A stretch of 64,000 bases of DNA from Sphaerisporangium siamense (GCF_014205275.1 NZ_JACHND010000001.1:3782001-3846000), one strand, 5' to 3'; shown: positions 7,975 to 16,100, numbered from the stretch's first letter. Notes: a model not told the origin generated them from the letters alone. Made by a program: numbers and translations.

Positions 7975-8246
7975 TGGCTCGCCGCAGGACTGCCCGCATC
8001 AGCACCATCACCCTCAACACCGGCAGCGGAGCTCAAGCGATCAACCACCCGTACCCCGCCCGCACTCCGGTCCTGGCCCTGGACTTCGGCGCCCTGTCGG
8101 TCCTGGTCACCACTTCCACCGGCGACGAGGTGACCGCCTCCGACCTGGAGTTCGCCCGCCAGCTCGCCCACCAGGCCCACCAGTTCGCCACCTCGGTGGA
8201 GCGCTGTTACCACGGTCTGCCCAACGGACGCGGGGTGGCTGCGTGA
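7974..8246 (+). CDS. Small AICE protein, paralogous to the N-terminus of the next gene product
   Basis: The protein has 90 residues and is of unknown function. Its ATG overlaps the previous stop by 1 nt (TGATG). The C-terminal half (DLEFARQLAHQAHQFATSVE) is clearly related to residues near 75-100 of the following FtsK-like protein (DIALARELAHAAARYLSECE). The preceding segment, LALDFGALSVLV, parallels VSFYTPDLAVSV there. The protein contains no Walker or metal motif. Its place between pra and the translocase suggests a role in transfer or its control. Confidence 0.7.
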   Translation: MARRRTARISTITLNTGSGAQAINHPYPARTPVLALDFGALSVLVTTSTGDEVTASDLEFARQLAHQAHQFATSVERCYHGLPNGRGVAA

Positions 8247-10048
8247 GGGACAACCAGCACCAGCCCTACACCCACCTGCGGGCCGCGATCGACGACGGGA
8301 TCACCTGCCTGGACGTCTCCTTCTATACCCCCGACCTGGCCGTCTCGGTGTTCTGCATTGACCAGGAGCGGGCCTGCCTGGACATCTCCAGCGCCGATGG
8401 CCAGGTGAGCATCTCCAGCACCGGCGGCGGTCCTGTCACCCGGGCCGACATCGCTCTGGCCCGTGAGCTCGCGCACGCGGCGGCGCGTTACCTGTCGGAG
8501 TGCGAGCGCCTGTACGCCAAGCGCCACCTGCCCCCGGCCGCGTGGTGGGGCCGCTGGAACTGGTACTTCCGGCGGCCCCTGATCTCCCTGGACACAACAT
8601 CAAGAGAGGGCTCAAGCCTAATGTTCAAAAAGCTTCCTGGCGATGAGACGGCACGCCTGGTCTCCACCACGCCGGACACCGCCGTCGTCTTCCGCCCGGC
8701 CGTCGTTCAGACCCCGGCCATCCTGACCATCGCCATCGCCGTCTGGCGCATGCTCACCGGGGTGGTCGGCCTGGTCTGGCGTCACCCGATCGCGCTCGCC
8801 ATCACCGTCGGTCTCGGCGTCATCTGGACCCGATACGGCTACCTGCACGTCCTCGCGCTCGCGGGCCTGGCCGTAGCGGCCGGCGTCTCGTGGAGGCTGG
8901 TCGACCGGCCCTCGTTCCTTCGACTGGTCGGCTGGCCACTGCTGGGCTGGTGGCGGCTGGTCTCGGTTTACCGGCGTCACTGGCAGCCGGTGATGATCGT
9001 TTCCGGGCTCGGACGGTATCTGCGGGGGCGCGACTGCCTTCCCCGGCTGCTCGCCGTCACCTGCACGCCGTGGGCGGATCTGGTCACGGTGAAGATGCTG
9101 TCGGGGCAGGCCGTCACCGACTGGACCGACCGTACCGAGCATCTCGCCCACGGCTTTGGCGCCACCTCCTGCCGGATCAGCGTCCAGCGCTCCGGCCGGC
9201 TTCTGCTCACCTTCCCGCGGAGTGACCCGCTGGCCGTCCCGCTCTCGGCCGTCCCCGTGCCTGAGACTGCGGCGGCTGGGCCGGTACAGGTCGGCATGCA
9301 GGAGAATGGCCACCCGTGGCTGCTCAAGCTCCATGGCACCCACGTCCTGGTCGCCGGAGCCACCGGAGCAGGCAAGGGCTCGGTGATCTGGTCGGCCATC
9401 CGTGGCCTCCTGCCTGCCATGCGCGCCGGGCTGGTGCAGGTGTGGGCGCTGGACCCCAAGCTCATGGAGCTGTCTTACGGCCGGGCCATCTTCGGTGACC
9501 GCTACGCTGCCGACCCGGATGCGTGTGCCGATCTGCTGGACGCGGCGGTCAAGGTCATGCAGGAGAGGGCGGGCCGGTTCGCCGGCGTTCAGCGCAACCA
9601 CACGCCCACCTTCGAGGACCCGTTCGTCCTGGTGGTCGTCGACGAGGTCGCCTTTCTGACCGCCTACCAGCCGGACAAGCACCTTCGCCAACGCATCACC
9701 GCCGCTCTTGCCACCTTGACGACCCAAGGTCGCGCGGTGGGCGTCGGCGTGCTGGCCGCGCTCCAGGACCCGCGCAAAGAGGTCATGAACATCCGCAACC
9801 TCTTCCCCGACAAGATCGCACTCCGGCTGGACGAATCCGAACAGGTCGACATGGTCCTCGGCGACGGAGCACGCGACAGAGGAGCACTGGCCGACCTCAT
9901 CTCACCCCGCCCGGAAGCCGGGGCCGGTATCGGGTACGTGCGTTTGGAGACCAGCCCCGACCCGGTACGCGTCCGTGCTGCGTACGTCTCCGACGCCGAC
10001 ATCCGGGCCATGGCTGCCGAGTTCGCCCCGGTGGGTGAGGCTGTATGA
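8243..10048 (+). CDS. FtsK/TraB-like DNA translocase with extra N-terminal domain
   Basis: The protein has 601 residues from GTG 8243, overlapping the upstream stop by 4 nt. Residues 1-115 form the small domain shared with the preceding gene. Two or three membrane segments follow at about 157-218. The ATPase has Walker A GATGAGKGS (about 371-379) and Walker B FVLVVVDE (about 460-467), then TTQGRAVGVGVLAALQDPRK. In AICEs this protein pumps double-stranded plasmid DNA between hyphae. An internal ATG at 8621 (MFKKLPGDE) could start a classical translocase of 475 residues, but there is no stop codon between 8243 and 8621. Any ribosome starting at 8243 therefore makes the fusion. Confidence 0.85.
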   Translation: MRDNQHQPYTHLRAAIDDGITCLDVSFYTPDLAVSVFCIDQERACLDISSADGQVSISSTGGGPVTRADIALARELAHAAARYLSECERLYAKRHLPPAAWWGRWNWYFRRPLISLDTTSREGSSLMFKKLPGDETARLVSTTPDTAVVFRPAVVQTPAILTIAIAVWRMLTGVVGLVWRHPIALAITVGLGVIWTRYGYLHVLALAGLAVAAGVSWRLVDRPSFLRLVGWPLLGWWRLVSVYRRHWQPVMIVSGLGRYLRGRDCLPRLLAVTCTPWADLVTVKMLSGQAVTDWTDRTEHLAHGFGATSCRISVQRSGRLLLTFPRSDPLAVPLSAVPVPETAAAGPVQVGMQENGHPWLLKLHGTHVLVAGATGAGKGSVIWSAIRGLLPAMRAGLVQVWALDPKLMELSYGRAIFGDRYAADPDACADLLDAAVKVMQERAGRFAGVQRNHTPTFEDPFVLVVVDEVAFLTAYQPDKHLRQRITAALATLTTQGRAVGVGVLAALQDPRKEVMNIRNLFPDKIALRLDESEQVDMVLGDGARDRGALADLISPRPEAGAGIGYVRLETSPDPVRVRAAYVSDADIRAMAAEFAPVGEAV

Positions 10049-10200
10049 CGCTGACTCACTTCCTCGACGGTCTGCGTTGTGAGGTGTGCCGCTGTCTCAA
10101 CGTCCTGTGGCTGGACCCGGCATGCGGGCTGGTCGAGTGCCAGGAGTGCGGCCAGACCGCCGTGACGCTTCCGGCCGAGGACGGCGGTGATGACCAATGA
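10045..10200 (+). CDS. Small zinc-ribbon protein, 51 aa
   Basis: The ATG overlaps the translocase stop and the TGA overlaps the start of the Rep gene, 4 nt each. This double coupling strongly supports translation. The sequence has two knuckles, CEVCRC (residues 12-17) and CQECG (residues 32-36), plausibly one zinc site. The remainder is short, with an acidic tail ending EDGGDDQ. The function is unknown. Comparable tiny zinc proteins precede rep in other AICEs and may be accessory to replication. Confidence 0.7.
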   Translation: MTLTHFLDGLRCEVCRCLNVLWLDPACGLVECQECGQTAVTLPAEDGGDDQ

Positions 10201-11831
10201 CCAACGCCAATGACCGGTCGCTGCCTCGGGCGGTGCGGATGGCGATGCCGCTGGCCCGGGATGTCGTCGAGCAGATCGCCAAGCAGTACGGCGTGTGCAT
10301 CCGTCCCGTTGCGCTCCAACGGCTGGACATCGCGACCGGCAAGTCCGAGATCATCGATGTTCCCTGCGGGGCGACGTTGGAGTCGAAGTGCCCCTCCTGC
10401 GCGAAGCGCAACAGGCAGCTTCGGATGGCTCAGTGCCGGGAGGGCTGGCACCTGGAGGCCGAGCCGATCATCACCCCAGATGAGGCGGACGACTATCAAC
10501 GCTGCCTTGTTGAGGTACGGGCCGACGCCCAGGTGTGGCGAGATCAGGCCGAAGCCGCGGGGCGGTCCACCGACGAGTTGGATGCGGCGATCGCCGAGTT
10601 GGACGACGAGATCAACAACGCCGGGATGCGCGGCAACGTCCTCGGTCGGATGGTGGGCAAGCGGTGCCGGTCGACCAAGCGGCGCCAGGATGCCCCGGAC
10701 CTGCCTCGGCGCAAGATGAGCGCCTCGACCCTCGGCCGGGTGTTCCACGCGCCGGACGGCAAGATCTTCCGGCCATCGATGTTTCTGACCCTCACCCTGC
10801 CGTCGTACGGGCGGATCAAGGAAGGTGTCCCGGTTGACCCGAGCACCTATGACTACGTCCGAGCTGCTCGGGATGCGCTGCACTTCTCCAAGCTGGTGGA
10901 CCGGTTCGTGCAGAACCTTCGCCGGGTGGCTGGTTTCGATGTGCAGTACTTCGCCGCCGTCGAACCGCAGAAGCGGCTGGCCCCGCACCTACATATGGCC
11001 GTCCGCGGGACGCTGCCTCGGGCGGAGATCAAGCAGATCGCCGCGGCGACCTATCACCAGGTCTGGTGGCCGGCGATCGACGAGGTGAAGTACCAGGGCG
11101 ATCACCTGCCCGTCTGGTCCGATGGCGTCGGATACCTCGACCCGGCGACCGGTGAGCTCCTGCCGACCTGGGACGAAGCCCTTGACCGGCTTGACGCCGA
11201 TGAGGAGGCGGACCCGCTGCATGTGGTCCGCTTCGGCACCCAAGTTGACGTGCAAGGTGTGCTCGCCGGGACCAAGGACGCCGACCAGTGCATCCGCTAC
11301 CTGTCCAAGTACCTCACGAAGAGCATCGGCGACACTCTCGACTCGGAGAACCAGGCTCAGCGCCTCCACGCTGAACGGCTGGCGGACGCACTGCGGTTCG
11401 AGCCGTGCTCGCCGACGTGCCCGAACTGGCTGCGGTATGGGGTGCAGCCCAAGAGCGCGAAGGCAGGCATGGTCCCGGGCCGGTGCCGGGGGAAGGCCCA
11501 CAAGCCCGAGCATCTGGGCTACGCGGGCCGGCGGGTCCTGGTGTCGCGGAAGTGGTCCAACAAGACGCTGGCCGAACACAAGCAGGATCGGCGCACCTGG
11601 GTTTTGGAGGCCCTCGGCGTCGCGGATGAGCCGGTCGACCCGCACCGCTATGTCTGGCGTCCCGTCCCGCATGGCGATGCCAACGTGCCACCCCTGGCCC
11701 TACGGCTGCTGCGGTCGGTTCATGAGCGGCAGCGGTGGCGCAACCACATGAACCAGCTGCAGGCGCAAGGAGACGGACAGGATCTTTCGGCAACTGAAGG
11801 GAAAGCTGCATGGGCAAGCGTGACGAGCTGA
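10197..11831 (+). CDS. repSA: RepSA-like replication initiator
   Basis: The protein has 544 residues. It carries a rolling-circle HUH signature, HLHMAV (residues about 264-269), and a tyrosine motif, YLSKYLTKS (about 368-376). These would nick the origin and attach covalently to the 5' end. A Cys cluster, CPSCAKRNRQLRMAQC, lies near residue 65, and CSPTCPNW with CRGKAH near 405-440 may form a second metal site. Family members (RepSA of pSAM2) initiate replication of the excised circle. The double-strand origin is usually within or next to rep, but I could not identify it. The gene is coupled at both ends, overlapping xis by 22 nt. Confidence 0.85.
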   Translation: MTNANDRSLPRAVRMAMPLARDVVEQIAKQYGVCIRPVALQRLDIATGKSEIIDVPCGATLESKCPSCAKRNRQLRMAQCREGWHLEAEPIITPDEADDYQRCLVEVRADAQVWRDQAEAAGRSTDELDAAIAELDDEINNAGMRGNVLGRMVGKRCRSTKRRQDAPDLPRRKMSASTLGRVFHAPDGKIFRPSMFLTLTLPSYGRIKEGVPVDPSTYDYVRAARDALHFSKLVDRFVQNLRRVAGFDVQYFAAVEPQKRLAPHLHMAVRGTLPRAEIKQIAAATYHQVWWPAIDEVKYQGDHLPVWSDGVGYLDPATGELLPTWDEALDRLDADEEADPLHVVRFGTQVDVQGVLAGTKDADQCIRYLSKYLTKSIGDTLDSENQAQRLHAERLADALRFEPCSPTCPNWLRYGVQPKSAKAGMVPGRCRGKAHKPEHLGYAGRRVLVSRKWSNKTLAEHKQDRRTWVLEALGVADEPVDPHRYVWRPVPHGDANVPPLALRLLRSVHERQRWRNHMNQLQAQGDGQDLSATEGKAAWASVTS

Positions 11832-12001
11832 TGACCGTTCCCGACATCCTCACCGAGCTGGGTGGGGTCTTCGTCCGCACCTTCTACCGCTGGCGGGAGA
11901 TTGGAAAGGCACCCAAAGGCTTCAAGCTGCCCAACGGCGAGATCCGGGTCTACCGGAGCGACTTCGAGGCCTGGCTGGAGACGCTGCGGGAAGCCGCATG
12001 A
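11810..12001 (+). CDS. xis: Excisionase (MerR/AlpA-like HTH)
   Basis: The protein has 63 residues. It forms a winged helix with TVPDILTELGGVFVRTFYRW and the wing segment KLPNGEIRVYRSDFEAWL, typical of AICE recombination directionality factors. The start lies inside the Rep gene and the stop overlaps the integrase ATG by 4 nt. It would bend attachment-site DNA and direct the integrase to excise. The position directly before int is diagnostic. Confidence 0.85.
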   Translation: MGKRDELMTVPDILTELGGVFVRTFYRWREIGKAPKGFKLPNGEIRVYRSDFEAWLETLREAA

Positions 12002-13359
12002 CGACCAGCTATGACGTCAAGTTCTGGGACATCCGCCGGAACAAGTCGAGCAAGACGGCGTCGTACGAGGTGCGCTGGAAGGTCGGCGGCAGGGAGAAGT
12101 CCAAGACTCTTCGCACCAAGGCCCTGGCCGAGAACTTCCTGTCCGACCTGCGGCAGGCGGCTCGGCGGGGAGAGGCTTTCGACGTCGAGCGCGGGCTGCC
12201 CGAGTCGCTGGTCAAGGCCAAGACCGCGCGGACCTGGCTGGAGTTCGCCCAGGCGTATGTACTGGCCAAGTGGCCGCACTCTGCGGCCAAGTCACGCGAG
12301 GGCATCACCGACACGATGACCGGCGTCACGCTCGCCTTGCTGCGAGACCGGCCGGGTAAGCCCGAGCTTCGGGTCTTGCGGTCGGTACTGCGGGGGCATG
12401 TCTTCCTGCCCGATGGCCGGCGGGGGAGTCTCGACCCGGAGCACGCCGTAGCGCTGCGCTGGCTCACCAGTGCTTCGCTGCCCATGGTCGAGCTGAAAGA
12501 GGCCAAGACCGTGCGGGCCGTGCTAGAGGCCCTGTCGGTCACCCTCGACGGGACGCGGGCCGCTGACTCCACCTTCCGGCGTAAGCGGGCGGTGTTCCAT
12601 CATGCGTTGGAGTACGCCGTCGAACTCGGGGATCTTTCGGCAAATCCGCTGGACCGGGTGAACTGGAAGCCCGCCAAGGTCTCGGGAGAGGTGGACCGGC
12701 GGGTCGTGGTCAACCCGGCGCAGGCTCGGGAACTCCTCGTGGCCGTCACATATATCGGACGGTCGCGCGGGGCGATGCTCGCCGGGATGTTCGCCTGCAT
12801 GTACTTCGCCGGCCTTCGACCTGCGGAGGCGGCGGGGCTCCGGGAGAAGGACTGTCATCTTCCGGCAACTGGGTGGGGCCTACTGACCTTGGAGGAGACG
12901 CGGCCAGAGAGCGGGCGACGGTTCTCCGACTCGGGGAGCACCCATGATGTCCGCGGGCTCAAGCAGCGTCGGCGCAAGGCCATCCGGGATGTGCCGATCC
13001 CGCCGGAGCTGGTGCGCATTCTTCGCGAGCACGTTGAGCTGCACGGCACCGCGGCTGACGGCCGGCTCTTCCGGACCGCGACTGGCGGCGTCTTCTCCAC
13101 GACGGCGTACGCCAAGGTCTGGAAGGAGGCACGGACGTATGCGCTGATACCTGATCAGGTCGCGTCGCCCCTGGCCGGCAGGCCGTACGACCTGCGCCAT
13201 GCGGCCGTCTCGCTCTGGCTCAACGCCGGCGTCCCAGCACCGGACGTGGCCGAACGGGCCGGGCACAGCGTGGACGTGCTGCTCCGTGTCTACGCGAAGT
13301 GCGTCGACGGGCAGCGGGAGATCGCGAACCAGCGAATAGCCGAGGCGCTGTCGGCGTGA
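11998..13359 (+). CDS. int: Tyrosine recombinase (integrase)
   Basis: The protein has 453 residues. The N-terminal arm-binding part has KVGGREKSKTLRTKALAENF, the SAM-like core lies near residues 75-210, and the catalytic domain follows. Active-site residues are Arg in YFAGLRPAEAAGL (about 272), the DLRHAAVSLWLNAG box (about 398), His in RAGHSVDVLL and the tyrosine in RVYAKC (about 432). It integrates the element at the 3' end of a tRNA gene. Being last in a 5.8-kb coupled operon, its expression would rise together with Rep and Xis. An own promoter inside rep cannot be excluded. Confidence 0.92.
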   Translation: MTTSYDVKFWDIRRNKSSKTASYEVRWKVGGREKSKTLRTKALAENFLSDLRQAARRGEAFDVERGLPESLVKAKTARTWLEFAQAYVLAKWPHSAAKSREGITDTMTGVTLALLRDRPGKPELRVLRSVLRGHVFLPDGRRGSLDPEHAVALRWLTSASLPMVELKEAKTVRAVLEALSVTLDGTRAADSTFRRKRAVFHHALEYAVELGDLSANPLDRVNWKPAKVSGEVDRRVVVNPAQARELLVAVTYIGRSRGAMLAGMFACMYFAGLRPAEAAGLREKDCHLPATGWGLLTLEETRPESGRRFSDSGSTHDVRGLKQRRRKAIRDVPIPPELVRILREHVELHGTAADGRLFRTATGGVFSTTAYAKVWKEARTYALIPDQVASPLAGRPYDLRHAAVSLWLNAGVPAPDVAERAGHSVDVLLRVYAKCVDGQREIANQRIAEALSA

Positions 13360-13517
13360 GGACGATCTACCATCGGAGGGTTGCGGTCATCCCGTGGCCC
13401 TCTCTTTTTATGCCTCTGACCTGGGAAAACGTCGCTGCATCCATCCCGTGTATATCCCGTGAGGGGTGGCTGGGAGCTGCTTTGGGTGGCATCCGGCTGC
13501 GGGTGGCGTCATGGGCT

Positions 13518-13559
13518 GATCAAGAGAAAAGACCAGGTCAGCAGGGGTGCGACCTGGTC
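13518..13559 (-). terminator. Rho-independent terminator downstream of tRNA-Arg
   Basis: A perfect 9-bp stem GACCAGGTC / GACCTGGTC (13531-13539 and 13551-13559) has an 11-nt loop. Read on the minus strand, TTTTCTCTT follows the stem directly, as expected for intrinsic termination of the tRNA transcript. It lies on the element side of the attachment site. Confidence 0.8.
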
Positions 13560-13566
13560 CTGAGGG

Positions 13567-13612
13567 CGCGCCCTGCAGGATTCGAACCTGCGACCGTCGG
13601 ATTAGAAGTCCG
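13567..13612. other. Probable attachment site (attR) in the tRNA 3' half
   Basis: AICE integrases usually recombine within the anticodon-to-3'-end part of a tRNA gene. Here that part lies 207 bp from the int stop codon and is intact. The partner copy was not found in the window, so the exact core length cannot be given. Confidence 0.5.
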
Positions 13613-13640
13613 GTGCTCTGTCCAGCTGAGCTAAGGGCGC
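13567..13640 (-). tRNA. tRNA-Arg (anticodon TCT)
   Basis: This is a 74-nt cloverleaf without encoded CCA. The acceptor stem is GCGCCCT / AGGGCGC. The D-arm is TAGCTCAGCTGGACAGAGCA, and the anticodon loop CTTCTAA gives anticodon TCT. The T-arm is GCAGG-TTCGAAT-CCTGC. The 3' end faces the integrase gene, so the gene is probably the integration target, restored by the element's right end. Confidence 0.95.
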
Positions 13641-14260
13641 TCTCGGTTAATTGTGCATGATCCCAGGAGTGTCCGTGTACCTTGCGCAGGCGGGTGGCCT
13701 GGTCATGTCTTGCGGGAGTCTATGGCCTGGCAGGGCAGGGGGTAGGTGAGTGGCCGGGGGTTCTGAGGTCGGTGTTTTCGGTCGGTGGGTGTGATCTTCG
13801 GGCGGAGGTCTCTCTAGTGGTGATCTTCGGTCTTTCAGGGGCTGTCGCGCTGGCCGCACGCGATAAGCGGGATGTGGAGTCGGGCAGCCCGGCGTGTAGG
13901 GCACCGGGATTCACCGTCGCGCATCATGCTGTGGCGGCGCCGACAAGAGGACGTGCACCAAGACGATGAAGCACGCTACGCGACACAAACAGCGACTGGG
14001 TGGGTGAGAGCGCACGAGGTCAGACCGTCTACGTGGACGCAACCACGTGGGTGTGGGGTGGCTGTCGCTGATCGGTACGGCGCATGACGTGGGTTGGATC
14101 GCACCGGCAGACGGGACGGGTGTACTTCGTCGTCGGTACGGGTGGCGGGGAGTGCAGGTTGTCGAGAACTCGGGTGGGCGTATCGGGAGACAACCGGGTA
14201 AAGCGCGGGCGCTGCTGGTGAGGTGAAGCAGTAGTCGCTTCGCCTTTCAGGCGCGGACTC
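13641..14260. other. 620-bp region without a convincing gene
   Basis: Short open frames exist on both strands but none has a ribosome site with coding-like third-position bias or a recognisable protein. The segment should hold the tRNA-Arg promoter on the minus strand near 13650-13700 and the promoter of the ECF sigma gene near 14200-14260. I could not assign hexamers with confidence. Composition around 13970-14160 is slightly less GC-rich than in the neighbouring genes. Confidence 0.5.
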
Positions 14261-14836
14261 ATGAAGGGGTGGCCGTTGAGGGTTGATGCGGCCGAGATCG
14301 ATGATGCCGAGCTGATCAGGCGGTCTGGTGATGACCCTGAGCAGTTCGCGGTGTTGTTCGACCGGTATGGGCGGCAGATTCATCGGTATGTGGCGCGTCG
14401 GCTTGGTGCGCAGGTCGCCGATGACATCGTGGCCGAGACGTTTCTGGCCGCGTTCCGGCGGCGTGGAGCGTTCGACACGTCGTTTCCGCAGGCCAGGCCG
14501 TGGCTGTACGGGATCGCTACCACGCTGATCGCCCGGCATCGGCGGCAGGAGGAGCGGTTGCTGCGGGCGCTGCACCGGACGGGGGTCGATCCGTTGCCTG
14601 AGGCCATGGCGGACGTCGTGGAGCGGCGGGTGGCGGCGCAGGACAGGAAGCGTGAGCTGGCGGGGGCGTTGGCGTCGCTGTCGCGCGGCGATCGGGACGT
14701 GCTGTTGCTGGTCGCGTGGGAGGACATGTCGTACGAGGAGGTGGCGCGGGCGTTGGACATCCCCTTGGGAACCGTGCGGTCGCGGCTGCACCGGGCGAGG
14801 AAGAAGGCCAGGAGCGTGCTGGAAGAGGAGATCTGA
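14261..14836 (+). CDS. ECF-type RNA polymerase sigma factor
   Basis: The protein has 191 residues. Sigma region 2 is FAVLFDRYGRQIHRYVARRL, then DDIVAETFLAAFRRR with the typical PWLYGIATTLIARHRR. Region 4 is LSRGDRDVLLLVAWEDMSYE, then EVARALDIPLGTVRSRLHRA. It would direct polymerase to a small regulon. The partner gene starts in the overlapping TGATG and encodes a membrane-anchored CU044_5270 protein, a common arrangement in Streptosporangiales. The start could be a few codons downstream of ATG 14261, because DAAEIDDAEL is where similarity begins. Confidence 0.9.
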   Translation: MKGWPLRVDAAEIDDAELIRRSGDDPEQFAVLFDRYGRQIHRYVARRLGAQVADDIVAETFLAAFRRRGAFDTSFPQARPWLYGIATTLIARHRRQEERLLRALHRTGVDPLPEAMADVVERRVAAQDRKRELAGALASLSRGDRDVLLLVAWEDMSYEEVARALDIPLGTVRSRLHRARKKARSVLEEEI

Positions 14837-15897
14837 TGGGGGTCACTCTCAGGGAGTTTCGGCGAGGCGTGCCGGAGATGACGGTGGAGGCCGAGGGGGC
14901 GGCTCGGGCGCGGCTGGTGGCGGCCATGCGTGCTGAGCGCGAAGGTCGCGAAAGCGCGGAGCGGGGAGGCGTCGAAGGCCTGGAGCGGGACGGTCGTGGA
15001 GGCCGGGTGGGGCGGAAGGCTGGGCTTGGCCGGGGTGGTGGTTCTTCCGCGGTTCGGTGGTGGCCGCGGTTGGGGGTGCGGGTGGCGGTCGCTATGGGGG
15101 TGGCGGTGCTGGTCGGTGCCGGGATCGTTCTGGTGCGGGGCGAGCCTGCCATGGTGCCGGCGGCGAACGTGCGTGAGCTTGGGGAGCGGGCGGCCGAGGC
15201 GGCGAAGAGTACGCCCGCACCGGTGGCGGGCACCGGCAAATGGCTTTACATCAAGCAGCTTCAGGCGCCCGCGGCCGAGGGGAGCCACGGGTTCGGCAGG
15301 GACCTGCGTAAGCGCACCACGTGGGAGCAGTGGACCAGCTCGGACGGGAAGCAGGTCGCCTGGTATCAGCCGGACGGCAAGCTGCTCGTGCAGGGGACCT
15401 CTCCTGGCGTCAGCGCGGCGGAGCTGTCCGAGCAGCCGGTCACTCCAGAGGAGATGATCAAGCGCGTCGAAACCGCGTTGCGGGCGAGCCGCGCTGGCAC
15501 CATCGTCGAAGTCAATTACGGACCGCCCACGACGAAAGAGCAGGAGCTGTTTCAGGCGATCTCACAGCTGATGAGTGAGCAGTCACTCGGCCCCGAGGTC
15601 CGGGCCGCGCTTTTCCGGGCGCTGCCCACCATCCCGGGCGTCTCGATGACGCCGGACGTGGCCGACGCCGATGGCAGAAAGGGGGTGGCGTTCAGCTATT
15701 CGGGATCCTGGGCCAGGTCCGACCTCATCCTGGACGCCACGGACTACCGCTTCCTGGGCACCTACGGGGTCGCCGTCAAGGATCAGACCTTCGAGTACGC
15801 CGACATCGGCAAGGTCTTCGTCAAAGCAGGCACTCCGCTCGACTGGACGGCCCAACTTGAGACTCAGGTCGTGGATCGGGCCGGCCTGAAGCCCTGA
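14836..15897 (+). CDS. CU044_5270-family membrane-anchored protein
   Basis: The protein has 353 residues. A charged cytoplasmic N-terminus of about 75 residues (REFRRGVPEMTVEAEGAARA) is followed by one membrane segment at residues 80-100 (VRVAVAMGVAVLVGAGIVLV). The extracytoplasmic domain contains GTGKWLYIKQLQAP, TWEQWTSSDGKQVAWYQPDG and DATDYRFLGTYGVAV. The family is regularly encoded next to ECF sigma factors and may act as anti-sigma or signal sensor. No zinc-binding anti-sigma motif is present. The 1-nt overlap with the sigma gene makes coupled expression likely. Confidence 0.8.
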   Translation: MGVTLREFRRGVPEMTVEAEGAARARLVAAMRAEREGRESAERGGVEGLERDGRGGRVGRKAGLGRGGGSSAVRWWPRLGVRVAVAMGVAVLVGAGIVLVRGEPAMVPAANVRELGERAAEAAKSTPAPVAGTGKWLYIKQLQAPAAEGSHGFGRDLRKRTTWEQWTSSDGKQVAWYQPDGKLLVQGTSPGVSAAELSEQPVTPEEMIKRVETALRASRAGTIVEVNYGPPTTKEQELFQAISQLMSEQSLGPEVRAALFRALPTIPGVSMTPDVADADGRKGVAFSYSGSWARSDLILDATDYRFLGTYGVAVKDQTFEYADIGKVFVKAGTPLDWTAQLETQVVDRAGLKP

Positions 15898-15938
15898 CGG
15901 GACATGTACAGGGCGGGATAGAAGTCCATGCCGGGAAC

Positions 15939-16100
15939 GCGTGCGCGGAGTCCCACGCGCACGCTTTGCGCCTGGGACATGGCCTGGGGGCCTGTCCCAG
16001 GCACGTGTAGCCGGTTATGGCCTCAGCCTCAGCGCTGCGGCGGTGCCAGTGCGCCGCGTGGGTGGGACATGGCCATTGGGCCGTGTCCCACCCACGCGGC
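15939..16100. repeat. Cluster of three strong hairpins
   Basis: Hairpin 1 has 9-bp arms at 15939-15947 and 15956-15964 (GCGTGCGCG/CGCGCACGC). Hairpin 2 has 10-bp arms at 15970-15979 and 15993-16002 (GCCTGGGACA/TGTCCCAGGC). Hairpin 3 has perfect 17-bp arms at 16053-16069 and 16084-16100. Hairpins 2 and 3 share the inner design GGGACA-TGGCC-N4-GGCC-TGTCCC, so they are related copies. They lie just after the ECF/CU044 operon and could terminate it or be REP-like elements. Confidence 0.75.

Larger units (their letters stand above)
1..13640. mobile_element. Actinomycete integrative and conjugative element, right part
   Basis: The AICE module set is complete between 4087 and 13359: regulators, Pra-like protein, FtsK/TraB-type translocase, RepSA-like initiator, Xis and tyrosine integrase. 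The integrase gene ends 207 bp from the 3' end of a tRNA-Arg gene, the usual attachment site geometry. I found no second copy of the tRNA 3' half between base 1 and 4086. The left end therefore probably lies outside the window, and the STAND/TPR gene, IS remnant and HNH nuclease would be cargo. The right border is well supported and the left extent is inferred. Confidence 0.6.

Noticed and set aside
13682-13969. 95-codon frame after the tRNA
   Set aside because: No ribosome site, no family and an atypical composition. I regard the region as non-coding.
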